NCBI GenBank assembly: GCA_964058805.1
Contig: CAXKVV010000406.1
Coordinates: 1 to 35,429 of the forward strand
From: Schoenoplectus triqueter
Lineage: Eukaryota; Streptophyta; Magnoliopsida; Poales; Cyperaceae
DNA length: 35,429 nt
Reading direction: 5' to 3'
Part shown: positions 7,250 to 18,985 of the stretch, one piece after another
How the letters are laid out: each line of letters starts with the position of its first letter
Numbering within the stretch: position 1 is the first letter of the stretch
Made by a program: the position numbers and the translations under genes
Notes under the pieces: model-generated
The model's input: the letters and a program-made list of their open reading frames with translations, nothing else
Told to the model about the DNA's origin: nothing
Database searches by the model: none

Positions 7250-8505
7250 ATTTGTCGATTTGCAAAACAATCTTGAATTTTATAATTTGACTTGTTTGAG
7301 TTTTGTGCAGGGATTAATATGCAAATGGACTAGTGCACAAGAACCAAGACTAGTGCTGGGATACAAGAGCTTAATCAAGACTATATTAGGCTTAGGTTTA
7401 GTTAGACTCAAATTGGGTTGAATTGGTCAAGATAAATTGAGCTTAAACAACAAGAAAAATATTTCTGCCTAGTGAATCGTTATAACAGTTTAGAAATCGT
7501 TATAACGGTTCATCTCAATACTCAAAAATATTCTAAGGCAGAAACATTCTCAAGGAAACCAGAGTGTATCGTTATGTAATGATTCAGTAATCGTTATAAC
7601 GATTTGTTAAACGTATAAAGATTTTGTAATCGTTACAACGATTTATGAAACGTATAACGATTTGATAAATCGTTATAACATTTCAGCTCAGTTGATCCAA
7701 CGGCTATTCTTTCTAGACCGTTATAACGATTCGTAAACCGTTATAACGGTTCAGGTCGAAAAATAGTTTCTTCAGAAAATCTATTTTAAAAGGATCACCT
7801 CTCTCACTGAAAAGAACTGATTGACTGAATCTGATCGATCTAGCTAAATCATTTCTACAGAGAGTTTACTAGCCGTATACAAAGTGAGAGAGATAATTCA
7901 AAAGATTGATACACTCAATTAGCCAAATTTTTGTTCAACCTCAATCTTGCTTCTCTCTATTCTTCCAACTTGATCCTTCGTGATCTTCTTAAAAACATTC
8001 TTTTGAGCTGTAGTTCTCATATTTTCTTGAGTGTGTTGTCACTCACATTTTGAATGTGTTGTCACTCACCTTTTTTGAGTGTGTTGTCACTCACCTTTCG
8101 AGTGTGTTGTCACTCACCTTTTGAGTTTGTTGTCAGCCACCTTTTGAGCCGATAGGCTTGACAGCCCATTTTTATAAGGGACCAAGTTCTACAAGTGTAA
8201 AAACTTTTTTTAAATATATTGGCTCAACCTCAATTGTTAGAGGTTGAGGGTCTCGGAGACGTAGACATTGTTAAAGCCGAACTCCGTTATATCTCGTGTT
8301 CTTGCTTTATCTTTACTTTCTTTTCTCATATTTCTTTGATTGCTATATTCTTGTGAGAATTGAATTGATTTAAATCGTATTCCGCTGTCATTACACTTGA
8401 ACATTAAGTCCCAAATTGGTTTATATATTTCTACCTTAGGTTCTTTACATTCTTGCACTATCTTAACCTTTCAATACCAACATCCTAGGGATTACAATTT
8501 CTATC
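7250..8505 (+). repeat. CGTTATAACG-palindrome repeat family, copy 1 (forward)
   Basis: About 1.25 kb, matching 30583-31556 in the same orientation over roughly 1 kb. Its first 390 bp also match 9100-9490 in reverse orientation. It contains a cluster of 16-bp perfect palindromes (AATCGTTATAACGATT at 7589-7604, AACCGTTATAACGGTT at 7736-7751) plus several near-perfect ones, and a short tandem repeat of GTGTTGTCACTCACC units. The 3' third resembles the R-U5 part of copia LTRs (CCGAACTCCGTTAT, then CATTACACTTGAACAT). No coding capacity was seen. Confidence 0.75.
8025..8150 (+). repeat. Minisatellite of GTGTTGTCACTCACC units
   Basis: Five consecutive units of about 22-26 bp, each built on GAGTGTGTTGTCACTCACC followed by a T run. 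The first four are close copies and the fifth is diverged. The equivalent part of the 31-kb copy (31100-31200) has a different, more diverged set of units, so the array has changed between copies. Confidence 0.85.
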
Positions 8506-9099
8506 AAGTACGAATTTAGATCCAGCATTAAGATTTAATTTTCTTTTCTAGACTAGACTCAAATACCGACACTGGTGTTCTACATGCAGTTTTATAACTA
8601 CTTATGTATATAAATATATTTATATATGCAACTTTTGAAATACATATGCAATTTTCTCAAAATACCTAAAATGCGGTGACATGTAATGACAAGAAAACCC
8701 AAAATAGAAAAATCTTTGAAAGTATATAATATAATAAAAAAATATGAGAAAAAAACTCCCGTAAGAAATTTCCTGGTTTGTAAATTTACTAGATCCATCT
8801 CGAATGGGCACAACTAGGGCCCAACTTACTAACTCGAGTCTTTCCTAAGCGGACACAACCAGGACCCAACTTACTAACTTAGGACGTTATATTTATGCGA
8901 TGACAGCACCGCATAAATGACAATTCAGGCTCTCAGGACGATAACACCCTAGGAGAGTGAACGGCTATAAAGTACGTACTCTGCTCTACTGAATCTGATA
9001 ATATATCTCATAGTACAAATAACAAATGGATTAGAGTATGACTTCAGTTGTCATATCATTAAAAAAAATAACTATCCGTTAAATGACAAAATAAAATAT
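8506..9099. repeat. Retroelement-like spacer with a short tandem duplication
   Basis: Lies between the forward and inverted copies of the palindrome family. At 8803-8882 a roughly 55-bp unit ending CCCAACTTACTAACT occurs twice. GATGACAGCACCGCATAAAT at about 8899-8918 and the following GC-richer stretch resemble LTR sequence of gypsy-type elements. No open frame of note. Confidence 0.35.
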
Positions 9100-9490
9100 A
9101 ATAACAAATACGTTTCATAAATTGTTATAACGATTACAGAATCATTACATAACTATACACTCTGATTTATATGCATATTTTTGTCTTAGAATATTTTTGA
9201 GTATTGAGATGAACCGTTATAACGATTCTTGAATCGTTATAACGATTCATTAGGCAGAAGTATTTTTCTCCATTGTATAAACTCAATTTATCTTTGACCA
9301 ATACAATCCAGTTTAAATCTAACTAAACCTAAACCTAATGCAGTCTTGATTTAGCTCTTATGTCTCATCATTAGTCTTAGTTCTTGTGCACTAATCCATT
9401 TATAAGTTAATTCCTGCATAAAACTTAAACAAGGCAAATTGTAAAATTCAAGATTGTTTTGTAAATCAACAAATCAAAGAAATTCATTAT
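9100..9490 (-). repeat. CGTTATAACG-palindrome repeat family, copy 2 (inverted, truncated)
   Basis: The reverse complement matches 7250-7640 closely along its whole length, including the GTGCACAAGAAC stretch and the palindromes (AATCGTTATAACGATT at 9232-9247). With copy 1 it makes an inverted repeat with arms of about 390 bp around a 1.46-kb centre. Confidence 0.85.
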
Positions 9491-10480
9491 GTTGATTCAT
9501 TACTTTATCCGTTCAGTTTTATCGTCTATCACTTTTATAATGTATTTCTTAATCTTCATAAGTCATATTATTTAATTATTTATTATTTTTTACTTGTGCT
9601 TTCGGGTCGAGAATCTCGAAGGTTTTGTTGTTCGATAGCCGATAAGATGCACAAAAATTCTAAGAACACATAACAAGAAATCAATCCAAAAATAATTTTA
9701 TTCAATTTAAATTTCTATTGCAATTACAATTTTATAATGTAACAAAAAAATTAAAATTAAAATCTAATCAAATAGAGAAATTGATTAATATATATTTATA
9801 TATATATATATATATATTAATTATATATTAATTATTATTTTATTAAATTATTAAATTGTATAGTTTATTTTTATTTTATATGTATTAGTATGTATTTTTT
9901 TATAAGTTAAAAAATCAGGTTTTATAATGAAATAAATCAAAACCAAAATAAAAAAAAAATGAAAAGAAACACAATTAATTAAATAAATGTTTTATTTTAT
10001 TAACTTGTTGGTGTTTTAATGTATGAGATTATAGGTTGCCTCGATACCATTGTATCTGTCTGGTATTTTAAAAGTTGAGCTAGATAATGAAATAATTTTC
10101 CGTTTCTTTAAGTTTACGTTTTAGTCTATGAATATCATCAAAACTTTCGGGCCAAATTCCAATTATTTTTTGTCACATTTTTATTTAATCAATTTTATTA
10201 CCTTAGGACTTTTAATTGTTGAGCCTTATTTAATTATTTTTAATCCTAATTAAATATTTTAGTTGATTTACATTCCATTTGTTGTTCTAATGCGATAATA
10301 TTTTAATTATGGGCCTCTCCCTTATAATTTTTTCATTCTCTTCCACTATTCAATCCAATGTTCCTAAATTATATTCAAGCCCCTATTTCATTTCTCGGCC
10401 TATTTAGCTTTGATCCAATTACTCTTTCAGCTTACTTTATTATTTCAATTGCCCATATACCAATTTTTGTTTCTAAACCT
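9491..10480. other. AT-rich sequence with (TA)n microsatellite, no gene seen
   Basis: Very AT-rich. Contains a (TA)n tract at about 9787-9831. No coding or transposon signature was recognised. Confidence 0.5.
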
Positions 10481-10489
10481 AATATTCTC

Positions 10490-11645
10490 ACTTTCCAACA
10501 GATCCCCCAAGTCCAGATTCTCAGCCCTAATATAGTTAACAGGGGAACAAGGTCAACCATCAGCAAAGATATCAAGGTATCCAAGCAAGTCAGAGGCGAT
10601 AGAGGGCTAACCAGCACAAATTTAGGGACATCCCAGACCCAAGCGAAACAGACCAACAAAGAGGCCGAATGACACCAAAAAATAAGCTAACACAAGTCAA
10701 TACAACCAAACCAGAGGGTAACAGGGAACAAGGGACAGCCCCACATCACAAATGTTACCAGTGTACCAAAGCGCTCAAAGCAGCCCAAGACAAACCAGTA
10801 GTACAAGTCAGCACAAGCCAGAGGAAAGGAACATGACCATTATTAAATAGAATAAGGGTATAGCAAATCCCTCTATAATTCAGCAACAAGCACAGAGCAT
10901 GCTAGTAAAAAAATAAACAACTCAAATGGATCAGCCAGCAATCAATAACCAAAATAACAGATCAATGCATAATAATAACTAACCAATAATTACCAGCAAC
11001 CCACTATGGACAGATCAGACAACACAAACATAGCAACAGGGCAAGCCAAGGGGGCTGATACCAGCACATGATTGGTACTAGCAAATTTGAAATCCACTAA
11101 CATTTAGACTAGCGTCATGACACATATTTCAAGGCTATTGGTATAGCAAAAGAACTAAGTATAGTATCAGGTAGGGGTCAGTCAGCATAGGCATTCAAGC
11201 CAGAAAATAACATCACAAGACAGTGTACCAAATTAGGCAAAAAAGATACCATAACCAATGCGGCAATACCAGACTAAAACTCAGATAGGCAACAACATAA
11301 ATAGCGGTACTCAGCAAAACAGGGTTTAACAATGAGCAAGTGTAGTATCAGTAAAGGGGATCAAGGGGGTGTCATCAGAGGCCGGTTTAGACAGTACAAT
11401 CAGTACAAATAAGTCAGTACCAAAAATGGGCACAAGGTTATAAATAGAGAGATTATCAGGTCCCAAGCTCAGGTAAGGACATCAAGTTAACCAATAAGAT
11501 AATAGGGGCCAAAATCAATAAATCAACAACTACCCATATTAGAATAAGAACCAATCAACTTAATTCACAAACCAGTAAAACAAATTAATCGATCAACAAT
11601 AATAAATCATTCAGCAACATAGCAACCAGCGAGCAAATAAGTCAA
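10490..11645 (-). other. Strand-asymmetric, T-poor block (long leader or intron-like on the - strand)
   Basis: For over 1.1 kb the + strand is strikingly rich in A and poor in T, with recurrent ACCAGCA and AACAGATCA-like words. The - strand is therefore T-rich, like a plant intron or long untranslated leader. It lies downstream (on the - strand) of the promoter-like block at 11866-12330. Open frames of about 75-104 codons here (10358-10672 +, 10432-10659 -) look incidental. It may be the leader of a large retrotransposon derivative or a captured gene start. Confidence 0.35.
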
Positions 11646-11865
11646 TAAGTGGGATTTAGGTTTATTACCAGAATTACGGAAGTGGAACAGACAACCAACA
11701 AGGTACCGAGATGGGGGCTGCTCCCTCTTGACTCTCACCCACCACCCTTTTCCCCTCGTCAAATTCATATGTTCTTATTGAATTTAAAATCATTTTGTTT
11801 TCTATTTGAAATTTCTTTCTTAGCACATGAGATAAGAAAGAAATGAGGGGAAAGGACGCATGCAC

Positions 11866-12330
11866 GGGGTTTTTATAGAGGGAAACAGAGGGTAAGGTAG
11901 CGACAACGGGCTTGCGAGGTGGGTATGCTCGGAAATACAGCCTAGGGTTGAAATGCTCGGGTATGAGGGGTGATGGGTGACGACAGTGTGACAGGCGACA
12001 ACGATGATAACACTCAGCTATGTCGAAGGGACAATTAGAGAGGAAAAATCACGAGCGGGTCGGGGTTTTCATCAACGAAATATACAGTGGGGAGGGAATC
12101 TCTCGTCAGAGAGTCAGAGAGCGAGAGAGAGAGAGTTATGAGAGGAGAATGAGGGGGTAAAGAGAGAGAGGTCGCCAGCATTAATTGTGGGTGAGGGAAT
12201 GAGAGAGATTAGGATAGATGGGTAAGGGAGAGAGATGGTAATTTAATGAAGAGAGAATTTAGAGAGAGAGAAATCAGATGGAGAGAGGGATAAATTTTGG
12301 ATTTTTTATGGCGTTTTGTGTGGCTTTTTG
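11866..12330 (-). promoter_or_regulatory. Promoter-like block with CT-rich leader on the - strand
   Basis: On the - strand CTCTATAAAAACCCC (about 11868-11882) is a strong TATA-type motif. Upstream, 12100-12300 on the + strand is dominated by GA repeats (GAGAGAGAGAGAG), that is CT repeats on the - strand. TATA plus pyrimidine patches are common in plant core promoters and LTR promoters. No gene or element protein follows downstream, so the block is either an LTR of an unidentified element or an orphan promoter. Confidence 0.35.
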
Positions 12331-12839
12331 TGCAGGAGTAAATTTTTAGTCACATTATTATAGTTATCGTTAGTATCCTAATCATTATTAGTTTATCTAT
12401 TTTTTTTGCTTAACTTAAATGTTAATATTTAGTCATTATATATTATATTATTATTCGAGTTTATTTTAACTTTTCTTTTAGTATCTCATTTAATTAATTA
12501 AAGTCTTTATATTAAAAATATTTTTATTTGCAAACACTTCTATTTGGATTATCAATACCTATAGAATTTTAGGCAAACTGAGCACTCAATCTAAAACTAT
12601 CAAAGAGCCCTTATATTATTTCCTTGCAAATAAAATAAATTAAGATCTTATTTAGCCAAATCTAATAGAATTTTTATAATTTTTTTTAACATTGTTCAGC
12701 TCTTATTTTTGAGCTTTGTCTCAATTTTTTTATAGCTTTTAGTTGTCTTTTTTCTAAGTCTTGAGTGCTCCTTATTGTGTTTTATTTTGTTATATTATTT
12801 TTAATCTTCTTGCACTTATTTTTATGAAGAAGTTAAAGT

Positions 12840-13311
12840 TTATAATTATAAAATATTTTTGAGTAATAAAGTGGCGTTCCATTAGTGGGACGAGACCCGA
12901 ATACGTAGATTTTTATAATTGAACTTCATTAACATATCTCATCTTCTCTAAAGTTTTATACTCACATCTTTATATTTCACATTCCATATTTTCTATAAAA
13001 TTATATTTCTTGTTGAAATTTATGATAAATTATTTTATATTAATTTGCACTTTTTGATAATTGATATTTAATTAAATTTTTATAGTATATTTTCATTACA
13101 TTTACATCTAGCATTCAACTTAGTTGATACATTCTCTCACTACTTGTTTTAAGTCGATTCTTATGTGAATTTATAGAAAATGTATTATTTACCAAACTGA
13201 TTTTTTTTTCTAATTTACATTTGCATCTAGCATTCAAATTTTTTCCTAATTTACTATTTACCAAACTGAAAATTTATTATAAATATCATTAACAATTATC
13301 TTAGATTATCA
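12840..13311 (+). repeat. 3' part of a copia LTR (Sirevirus-like), partial
   Basis: AT-rich sequence directly before a Met-tRNA primer site at 13313. It contains GTGGGACGAGACCCGAATAC at about 12886-12905, of the kind seen in the R-U5 region of copia LTRs. An internal duplication is visible: CATCTAGCATTCAA and ATTTACCAAACTGA each occur twice between 13095 and 13270. The LTR start was not located and no second LTR was found. Confidence 0.45.
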
Positions 13312-13312
13312 G

Positions 13313-13323
13313 TGGTATCAGAG
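13313..13323 (+). other. Primer-binding site (initiator Met tRNA)
   Basis: TGGTATCAGAG, the standard primer site of plant copia elements, stands between the presumed LTR end and the gag start at 13356. Confidence 0.85.
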
Positions 13324-13355
13324 TTTTACTCTAAAATTATAATTTTATCATTAAT

Positions 13356-13856
13356 ATGGCTCCAAAATAGACACATAAAGAAGCTCTTGATTTTTGAGTC
13401 ATCATTCGAGAATTTCTCCTATTGGAAAAAGTACATGATTAATTCATTAACATCATAAATGTATGGTCCATTGCTAAACATGATTATGAGCCCAAATTAA
13501 ACTCTATCATATTTTGCTTGACCATTGAATCTCAAATTAAGAAGTGACATGATGATTAAGCTGTAGATGTTATACTAAATTCAGTTAATGAGCACATAAC
13601 ATTAGTTTTTGACAACATGATAAGTGCTAGAAATATATGGTTAGCTTTACTCAATAGGTTTGAGGGTAATACCCAAATTAAAAGGATAAAGATCATGAGT
13701 CATGAGACCAAATTTAAAAAATTTAAAATGGAAGACCACAAAATCATTGAAGAAATGTACAATCATTTGTTATCAATACAAAATGAATTTTCAGATTTGG
13801 GTGGAATCTTAACTAACAATAATGTTGTGTTCACCCCTGAAAATTCAGAGAATTAA
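13356..13856 (+). pseudogene. Ty1/copia gag (UBN2-type), decayed
   Basis: Gag would start at ATG 13356 (MAPK) but meets TAG at 13368-13370. Further stops and shifts follow. The best-preserved part, about 13560-13856, reads ARNIWLALLNRFEGNTQIK, then KIMSHETKFKKFKMEDHKII and MYNHLLSIQNEFSDLG. That is the copia Gag core, with its W-x2-L...EG...K...L/H-x-F-x(2)-F-x-M pattern. The following sequence lacks a recognisable Gag continuation; the rest of the polyprotein reappears only after 19 kb. Non-functional. Confidence 0.85.
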
Positions 13857-14380
13857 AAAAGTAACTTGGGACAGTAGATTCAAAAATTTACGGAGAAATT
13901 TTAAAAGCCCGAATAGGCTTAATTCAAGTCCAAAAGTACTAAGGAAAAAAGAAGGATTCATAGAAATACTCAAAAATTAAAATTCTTAAGAAAAGAATTA
14001 AACGACAAAGCCCTACAAATTCAAATAGAAAAACTTTTCAAAACCTAAAATCTCAAAACTCAATTTTTATGGCAAAATCAAATTCTCCATAAAATTCTAA
14101 GAATTTTCATATATTACCTTATATTTTTGGAGTTACGAAAGTCAAAAAAATTCTAAATTATCGATTAATATAATGAAAAATCAATTGATCAAGCGTTAAA
14201 AAAATTAATTGATGCTTGAACAAGAGAAAAAAATGATAAATAAAAATTACCATAAATTTTGTTATATTTCAAAGATTTTTTGAGAAAATGTTAGTGCAAT
14301 TTAGACAAAGGCAACTCTGAAAAACAATTTAAAAGTAAAAGGGAAATAAGTAAATGGAGGGTTCCAATTAAAAAATAAAA
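13857..14380. other. A-rich decayed retroelement sequence, no gene
   Basis: A-rich, with short basic reading frames but no motif. It may be the decayed continuation of the copia gag, or the edge of whatever was inserted between the two halves of the element. Confidence 0.3.
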
Positions 14381-15760
14381 TGGAGAGGGGCTATATTCAA
14401 AAATTCCCATGGTGCTACAGTCGCGTGCTACAATACCCCCGAGCTTCTCCACTGCTCAAAATTCGAAAATGGTGATGGTGGTCCCGTGCGACGAAAACAC
14501 ACATATTATATACCGTTGGAAATAGCACGAAGAGGAGAACACAATGAGATAAAGAACTCGCGAAATGGTTGAGCGGTTTGGGAGAAAATTGAATGAGAAG
14601 TTTTCAATCCAAAAATGAAATCGAGCAATTCGAGCCATGATTAATCAAATTGACACTTCAAACACCTTCTTCATGGTCTTAAGAGATTGTTTGAGAGCTT
14701 GGTTGAATTTCAAAAGATTCAAATTGGTGAGACCACGAACTCGCAAATTGGGTCCAAAACCAAGTTGTTCAAACTCTATACCATATCATTCCATTGATTG
14801 AATAAATATTGTAGATCAATTTCTGAGATCAATTAGATACTAATCATGCTTTGAAATATAAGAAATGGTGAAGAAATGAAGGAGAACGACTATGAGTCTT
14901 GAAATCAAGTTTGAAGGCAAAAATGGGTCTCGGGTGCATAATTAGGATCCAACAAGGTCTAAAACGCAGAAAGGGAGTGGCAAGAATGTGTTCGAAGTTC
15001 TAGAACTTTCTAGAAGTCCCTTATCTGGTGGCCAAGTGGTGGTTAGGGATGACAAATTTATAAATTTTCAACAAATATAACAAACTCCACTTGTGCCCCA
15101 CTTGTGCTCTCAGCTGTTAGAGCACATTTAAAACACTTAGAACTGATCTAATACACCACAAAATATTTTGAAGAGTATGAGAAGATGAATGAAAGGAGTT
15201 GGTGCATAAATTGGTCAAAGAAAAAATCAAACCATTTTCATACACACATATACTACCCCCTAGGCCTATTTAAACCCTCTCCTCCTTTAAACACAAAAGA
15301 CACTACCCATCCCAAGCTGAATGCTAATCCAAAACGTTGCCAAAACTAATTGAACCTCAAATTAGATACAAAATAAGATCTATTCTTTGAGTTGAGATCA
15401 AAATCAAGCCCAAAGATACAAGATTCAATCAATTGATCTTCTACTCGAGCTACAAATTAGAACTAGGTAGGCATATATCCTGTAAATATAGATATCAAAA
15501 TTATATTAGAGCTTGTAATTTTGATTCATGCAATAAAGATGAATTTTTTCACGTGCAATATCGATTTTTCTTCTTTTTCTTGATGTTCTTATGTTGTAAT
15601 TCGATTTTTTTTCATTTTCTTTCTTTTCTTTTGGATCAAATCTGCATACAAACATCATTAAATGTTAGATTGAAACTAAATGATGCATTTAAACCGTTTA
15701 AGATCAATGAATTCATTATAAATGTAAAATCAGCCCTAAATGGCTGAAAATGCAATAAAA
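14380..15760 (+). repeat. LTR-like block inserted within the copia ruin
   Basis: This block has higher complexity and GC than its neighbours. On the + strand a TATA-like TATTTAAA (15267-15274) is followed by a leader and then AATAAA (15532-15537), an LTR-style promoter and poly(A) pair. The open frames at 14456-14638 (-) and 15433-15747 (+) show no family motif. A gypsy-type LTR is the best guess; ends and partner LTR were not found. Confidence 0.35.
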
Positions 15761-17400
15761 AGAGAAAATAGGATGAATTCCGTTCTGAATCTTATGAAAA
15801 TTTTAGATCATGTAGAAATAGGTCATATGAATCTCTATAAACTTATTTTATATTTTTTATTTTTTTGTAAAAAGTTATAACCTTTTTAAATTTAAAAAAA
15901 CAGCAAATGCTGGTACAGTTTTTCCTCTTTTGCCCCTGATCTGATTAAAAATAAAAAATCATATCTGCCATCTAATTTATTTCAAATTTTTTGAGCATCT
16001 AGATCTAGATATAATTCATCTCTTTATAATTTTTCAATCTTTAGATCCATTTTTAAAGTAATTTTGAAATAACAATCAGATTCAAGTTTTGTATCAGATA
16101 TGTTGATATCACTTCAGTAATTCATATTTTTCTTCAGTTTTCTATAAATAATTAATCAAATAAATTTTATAAACATATTCTCAGTATCATAATGCATCTT
16201 TGTAAAAAAATTTATAGAATTTGGAGTTTTCTAGTTATTTTAAAATGAATTTTATATCTCAACCGGTCTCGTATCACATCTATTATTTTGCCTCTGATTT
16301 CTTCATATTTCTTGTTTCTAATTAAATAAATCGAGTCGTTAATATACTTAAAGGACTTGTATAAATAGTACATGTCTTCAAGTAAACACCCTTGTACACA
16401 AACCGTGTAGAGAGTCAAAACAAATATATAAAAAATGAAGTTGTTTACACGAATAGTGTAGAGGGTCAAAATAATAAAAGGCCTCATTGTGAACAGTAGT
16501 GAGCTTAAAAATAAAAATTTGACTGCGAAAAGCAGTGAATTTGATAAAATCTGGTCACGAACAGTGCTATATTAAGACATAAAATTTTCAAATTATCTTT
16601 TTACAGGGTTATAATGTCGAAATTTTTAAAAATATATTACGATTGAGTCATTCTTCATTTTTTTTCTGGATTTTCTTTGAAACTTCATTGCTAAACATTC
16701 TCAAAAGTACATTAAAATGATTTCAAATAAAAAAATTTTCATCATAAAAATTGTTCATCATAAACCCATTGATAACATTCTAATCTGAGTCGAAAGGTTT
16801 CTTAAGCAGATTTTTTAAAAAATACCCAAAATACCCTCAGCTGTCCAGTTCAGCCCTTTACCCGAAAAGAATAAAAACACTATACCGATCCGTGAATGTA
16901 ACATATATATATTATTTTATATTCATAAATTACTTATCAAGAGGAACTTGTATATAAATTTTTATGCAAAAATATGCTGTAAATGTCTTTCAAACATGCA
17001 AAACAATCCTGACAGCTCCCGATTTTCAGAACCGTAATCTGCTGGTATTTTGCTCAAAACAGTATTTTAAAGTACTCAAAATGAAAAGTGTCCAACATAA
17101 AATCAGTATGTTATTCAAAACATCTTGTTTGATTTTTTCTGTCAAATAAAATAAGTATGTTATTAACTCATTTCACTCTAAAAAAAATCAAAAAATAGTA
17201 TTATCTGCTGAAGTATTCGTTAGTTTTCAGATTTGTCCATTGCTGATATTCCTTCCGAAATAATATTTTTGAGGGTTCAAATTAAAAAATATTCAAATCA
17301 AAAGTTATTCATAACATTATCATTGATATCTTTGTTAAATAAAATTAGTACATTACTAATATATTTTCTCAAAAATTGAAAATAATCCATGATTGATCGT
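15761..17400. other. AT-rich retroelement-like sequence, no gene
   Basis: No coding motif. At 16400-16560 short related phrases occur (GTGTAGAGAGTCAAAAC and GTGTAGAGGGTCAAAAT; GTGAACAGTAGTGA, later CACGAACAGTGC) of the sort found in decayed gypsy LTRs. Otherwise low complexity. Confidence 0.35.
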
Positions 17401-17509
17401 ATTTTCTTTACCGTTGAAAATTAAAAAAAATATGAAAATGCATTTATTTAAAATTAAAAAACAAAAAAATCATAAGAATGAAATAAAATAAAACAAAATA
17501 AAAATATAA

Positions 17510-18261
17510 TACTTATACATTAAATGAAATTCTAAATGAAATAATTTCAAATCAAAAGAAAATAAAAATTAAATAATATAAATAAATATAAATAATAGAA
17601 AAATATAATAAATATAACTATTATTCAAAATTAAATAAACCTCAAATAAAAAATAAATTAAATAAATAAATACACAAATAAAAAATAAATGACTTTATGT
17701 TTCTTATCAAATAAAAATCAATTTCAAAATTAGACCAACCTTCAACTAAAATAAAAATAAAAAAATTAAATTAAATCTTTTAAATTAAATAAATTTAAAT
17801 ATAAATAAATAAATAAAACACAAGTAAAAGAAGTAATAATAAGAAAGTAAATGATTTGATCTTTCTTATCAAATAAAAAAAATTCAATTTCAAAATTAAA
17901 TCAACATTCACCTAAAATAAAAATAAAAAGGAAAAGGAAACAAAAAATAACCCTCAATCTTTGAAATTAAATAAATTTAAATATCGATTAATAAAAATTA
18001 TAAGTAATAATAATAATAATATATAAATAACTTTATTCTTCTTATTAAATAAAAAGATATTTTATTTTAAAGTTAAGTCTATCTTAACCTAAAATAAAAA
18101 TAACTCTCAACATTCAAGGCTAAATAAATTTAAATAAGATAAATTCAAATAATAAATAAATCAATAAATAAATAAATATATTTAAAATAATAATAAATAA
18201 TAATAATAAAATATAAAAGATTAAATCATTTTATCAATAAAAATAAAAGTCAATTCACAAG
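17510..18261. repeat. Degenerate AT-rich tandem array, unit about 160-190 bp
   Basis: At least three successive units can be aligned by eye, starting near 17690, 17848 and 18026, with a partial fourth at 18217. A more diverged unit may precede at 17510. Each has a CTTATCAAATAAAAA phrase, then AATTTCAAAATTA or similar, then CCTAAAATAAAAATAA, then TTAAATAAATTTAAATA, and ends in a run of AATAAT/AAATA words. The strand is extremely A-rich. It looks like a small decayed satellite or an internal retrotransposon array. Confidence 0.6.
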
Positions 18262-18985
18262 GTGTATGCTATCTTGAAAAGTCCATATGTTTCATGCTCT
18301 TACTCACAGCGATCACTTAAAATTGCTTAACTATTCTGTTTATTTTTCTCTTTCTTAGTGAGAGGTTCCTCGAGTTCAAAACCCAGAGTAATTAACAATG
18401 GGGGTTTGCACCCATTGGAATCTTAAAGAGACCATAATCTCTAAAACATTTAAATGTACATTCCAAATTCATATAAATATACCTCAATGCACACTTAGAG
18501 GGATCTTCATATCCTCTTCCATAATTCATCGTCCAGTTCCTTTTCAGGGCGGTGAGAGGCACGATAAAGGGTCACACAGGTTGTAGGTAATATTCTTAGG
18601 GTGATGGTAAGGAGACCCCAATGAGAAGCATTAGTCTCCATATTGAAGGCTCTGCAAGGCACCGATGATGTATTCACCCGAGATGAATTATACACTCACT
18701 TGCGTTGCTTCGATGAGAAGTTGAAGCAAATAAGTGACTACCACCGAACCAAAGGAAGTTACATTCTTAGCCCAAAGTAATGTGAAGCAACATTTTACAT
18801 CCCATAATAATTTCATTAAAACTCTAAAATCATGAGGTCTCCAAAGACGCCATGCTTCTTTCCGAGATGTTCCATGACATTCTTACCTTCGAAAAAAATT
18901 CAACAAGCAGAGGGAAAAATGAGATAAGAATGTCATTTGCTTCGGTTTTCATCAGGAGGACACACTATCCGCTCACGCTTCATTC
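18262..18985 (+). other. Mixed-complexity sequence, short unassigned frames
   Basis: A stretch of about 45 codons near 18650-18780 reads DVFTRDELYTHLRCFDEKL and continues to TAA. It is coding-like, but the family is not recognised. Overlapping frames on both strands (18398-18586 +, 18507-18695 -) look incidental. Confidence 0.25.

Noticed and set aside
7474..7760. CRISPR-like spaced palindromes
   Set aside because: Spacing is irregular, the motifs vary, and the window is plant nuclear DNA; they belong to a dispersed repeat.
8237..8458. 73-codon - strand frame inside the palindrome repeat
   Set aside because: Antisense to LTR-like repeat sequence and not kept open in the 31-kb copy as far as I can follow.
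10358..10672. 104-codon + strand frame
   Set aside because: Spans a composition boundary, lacks any domain, and the second half lies in a T-poor stretch where stop-free frames arise easily.
18360..18400. Possible tRNA/SINE B-box (GGTTCCTCGAGTTCAAAAC)
   Set aside because: No matching A-box or cloverleaf, and no poly(A) or poly(T) tail with target duplications.
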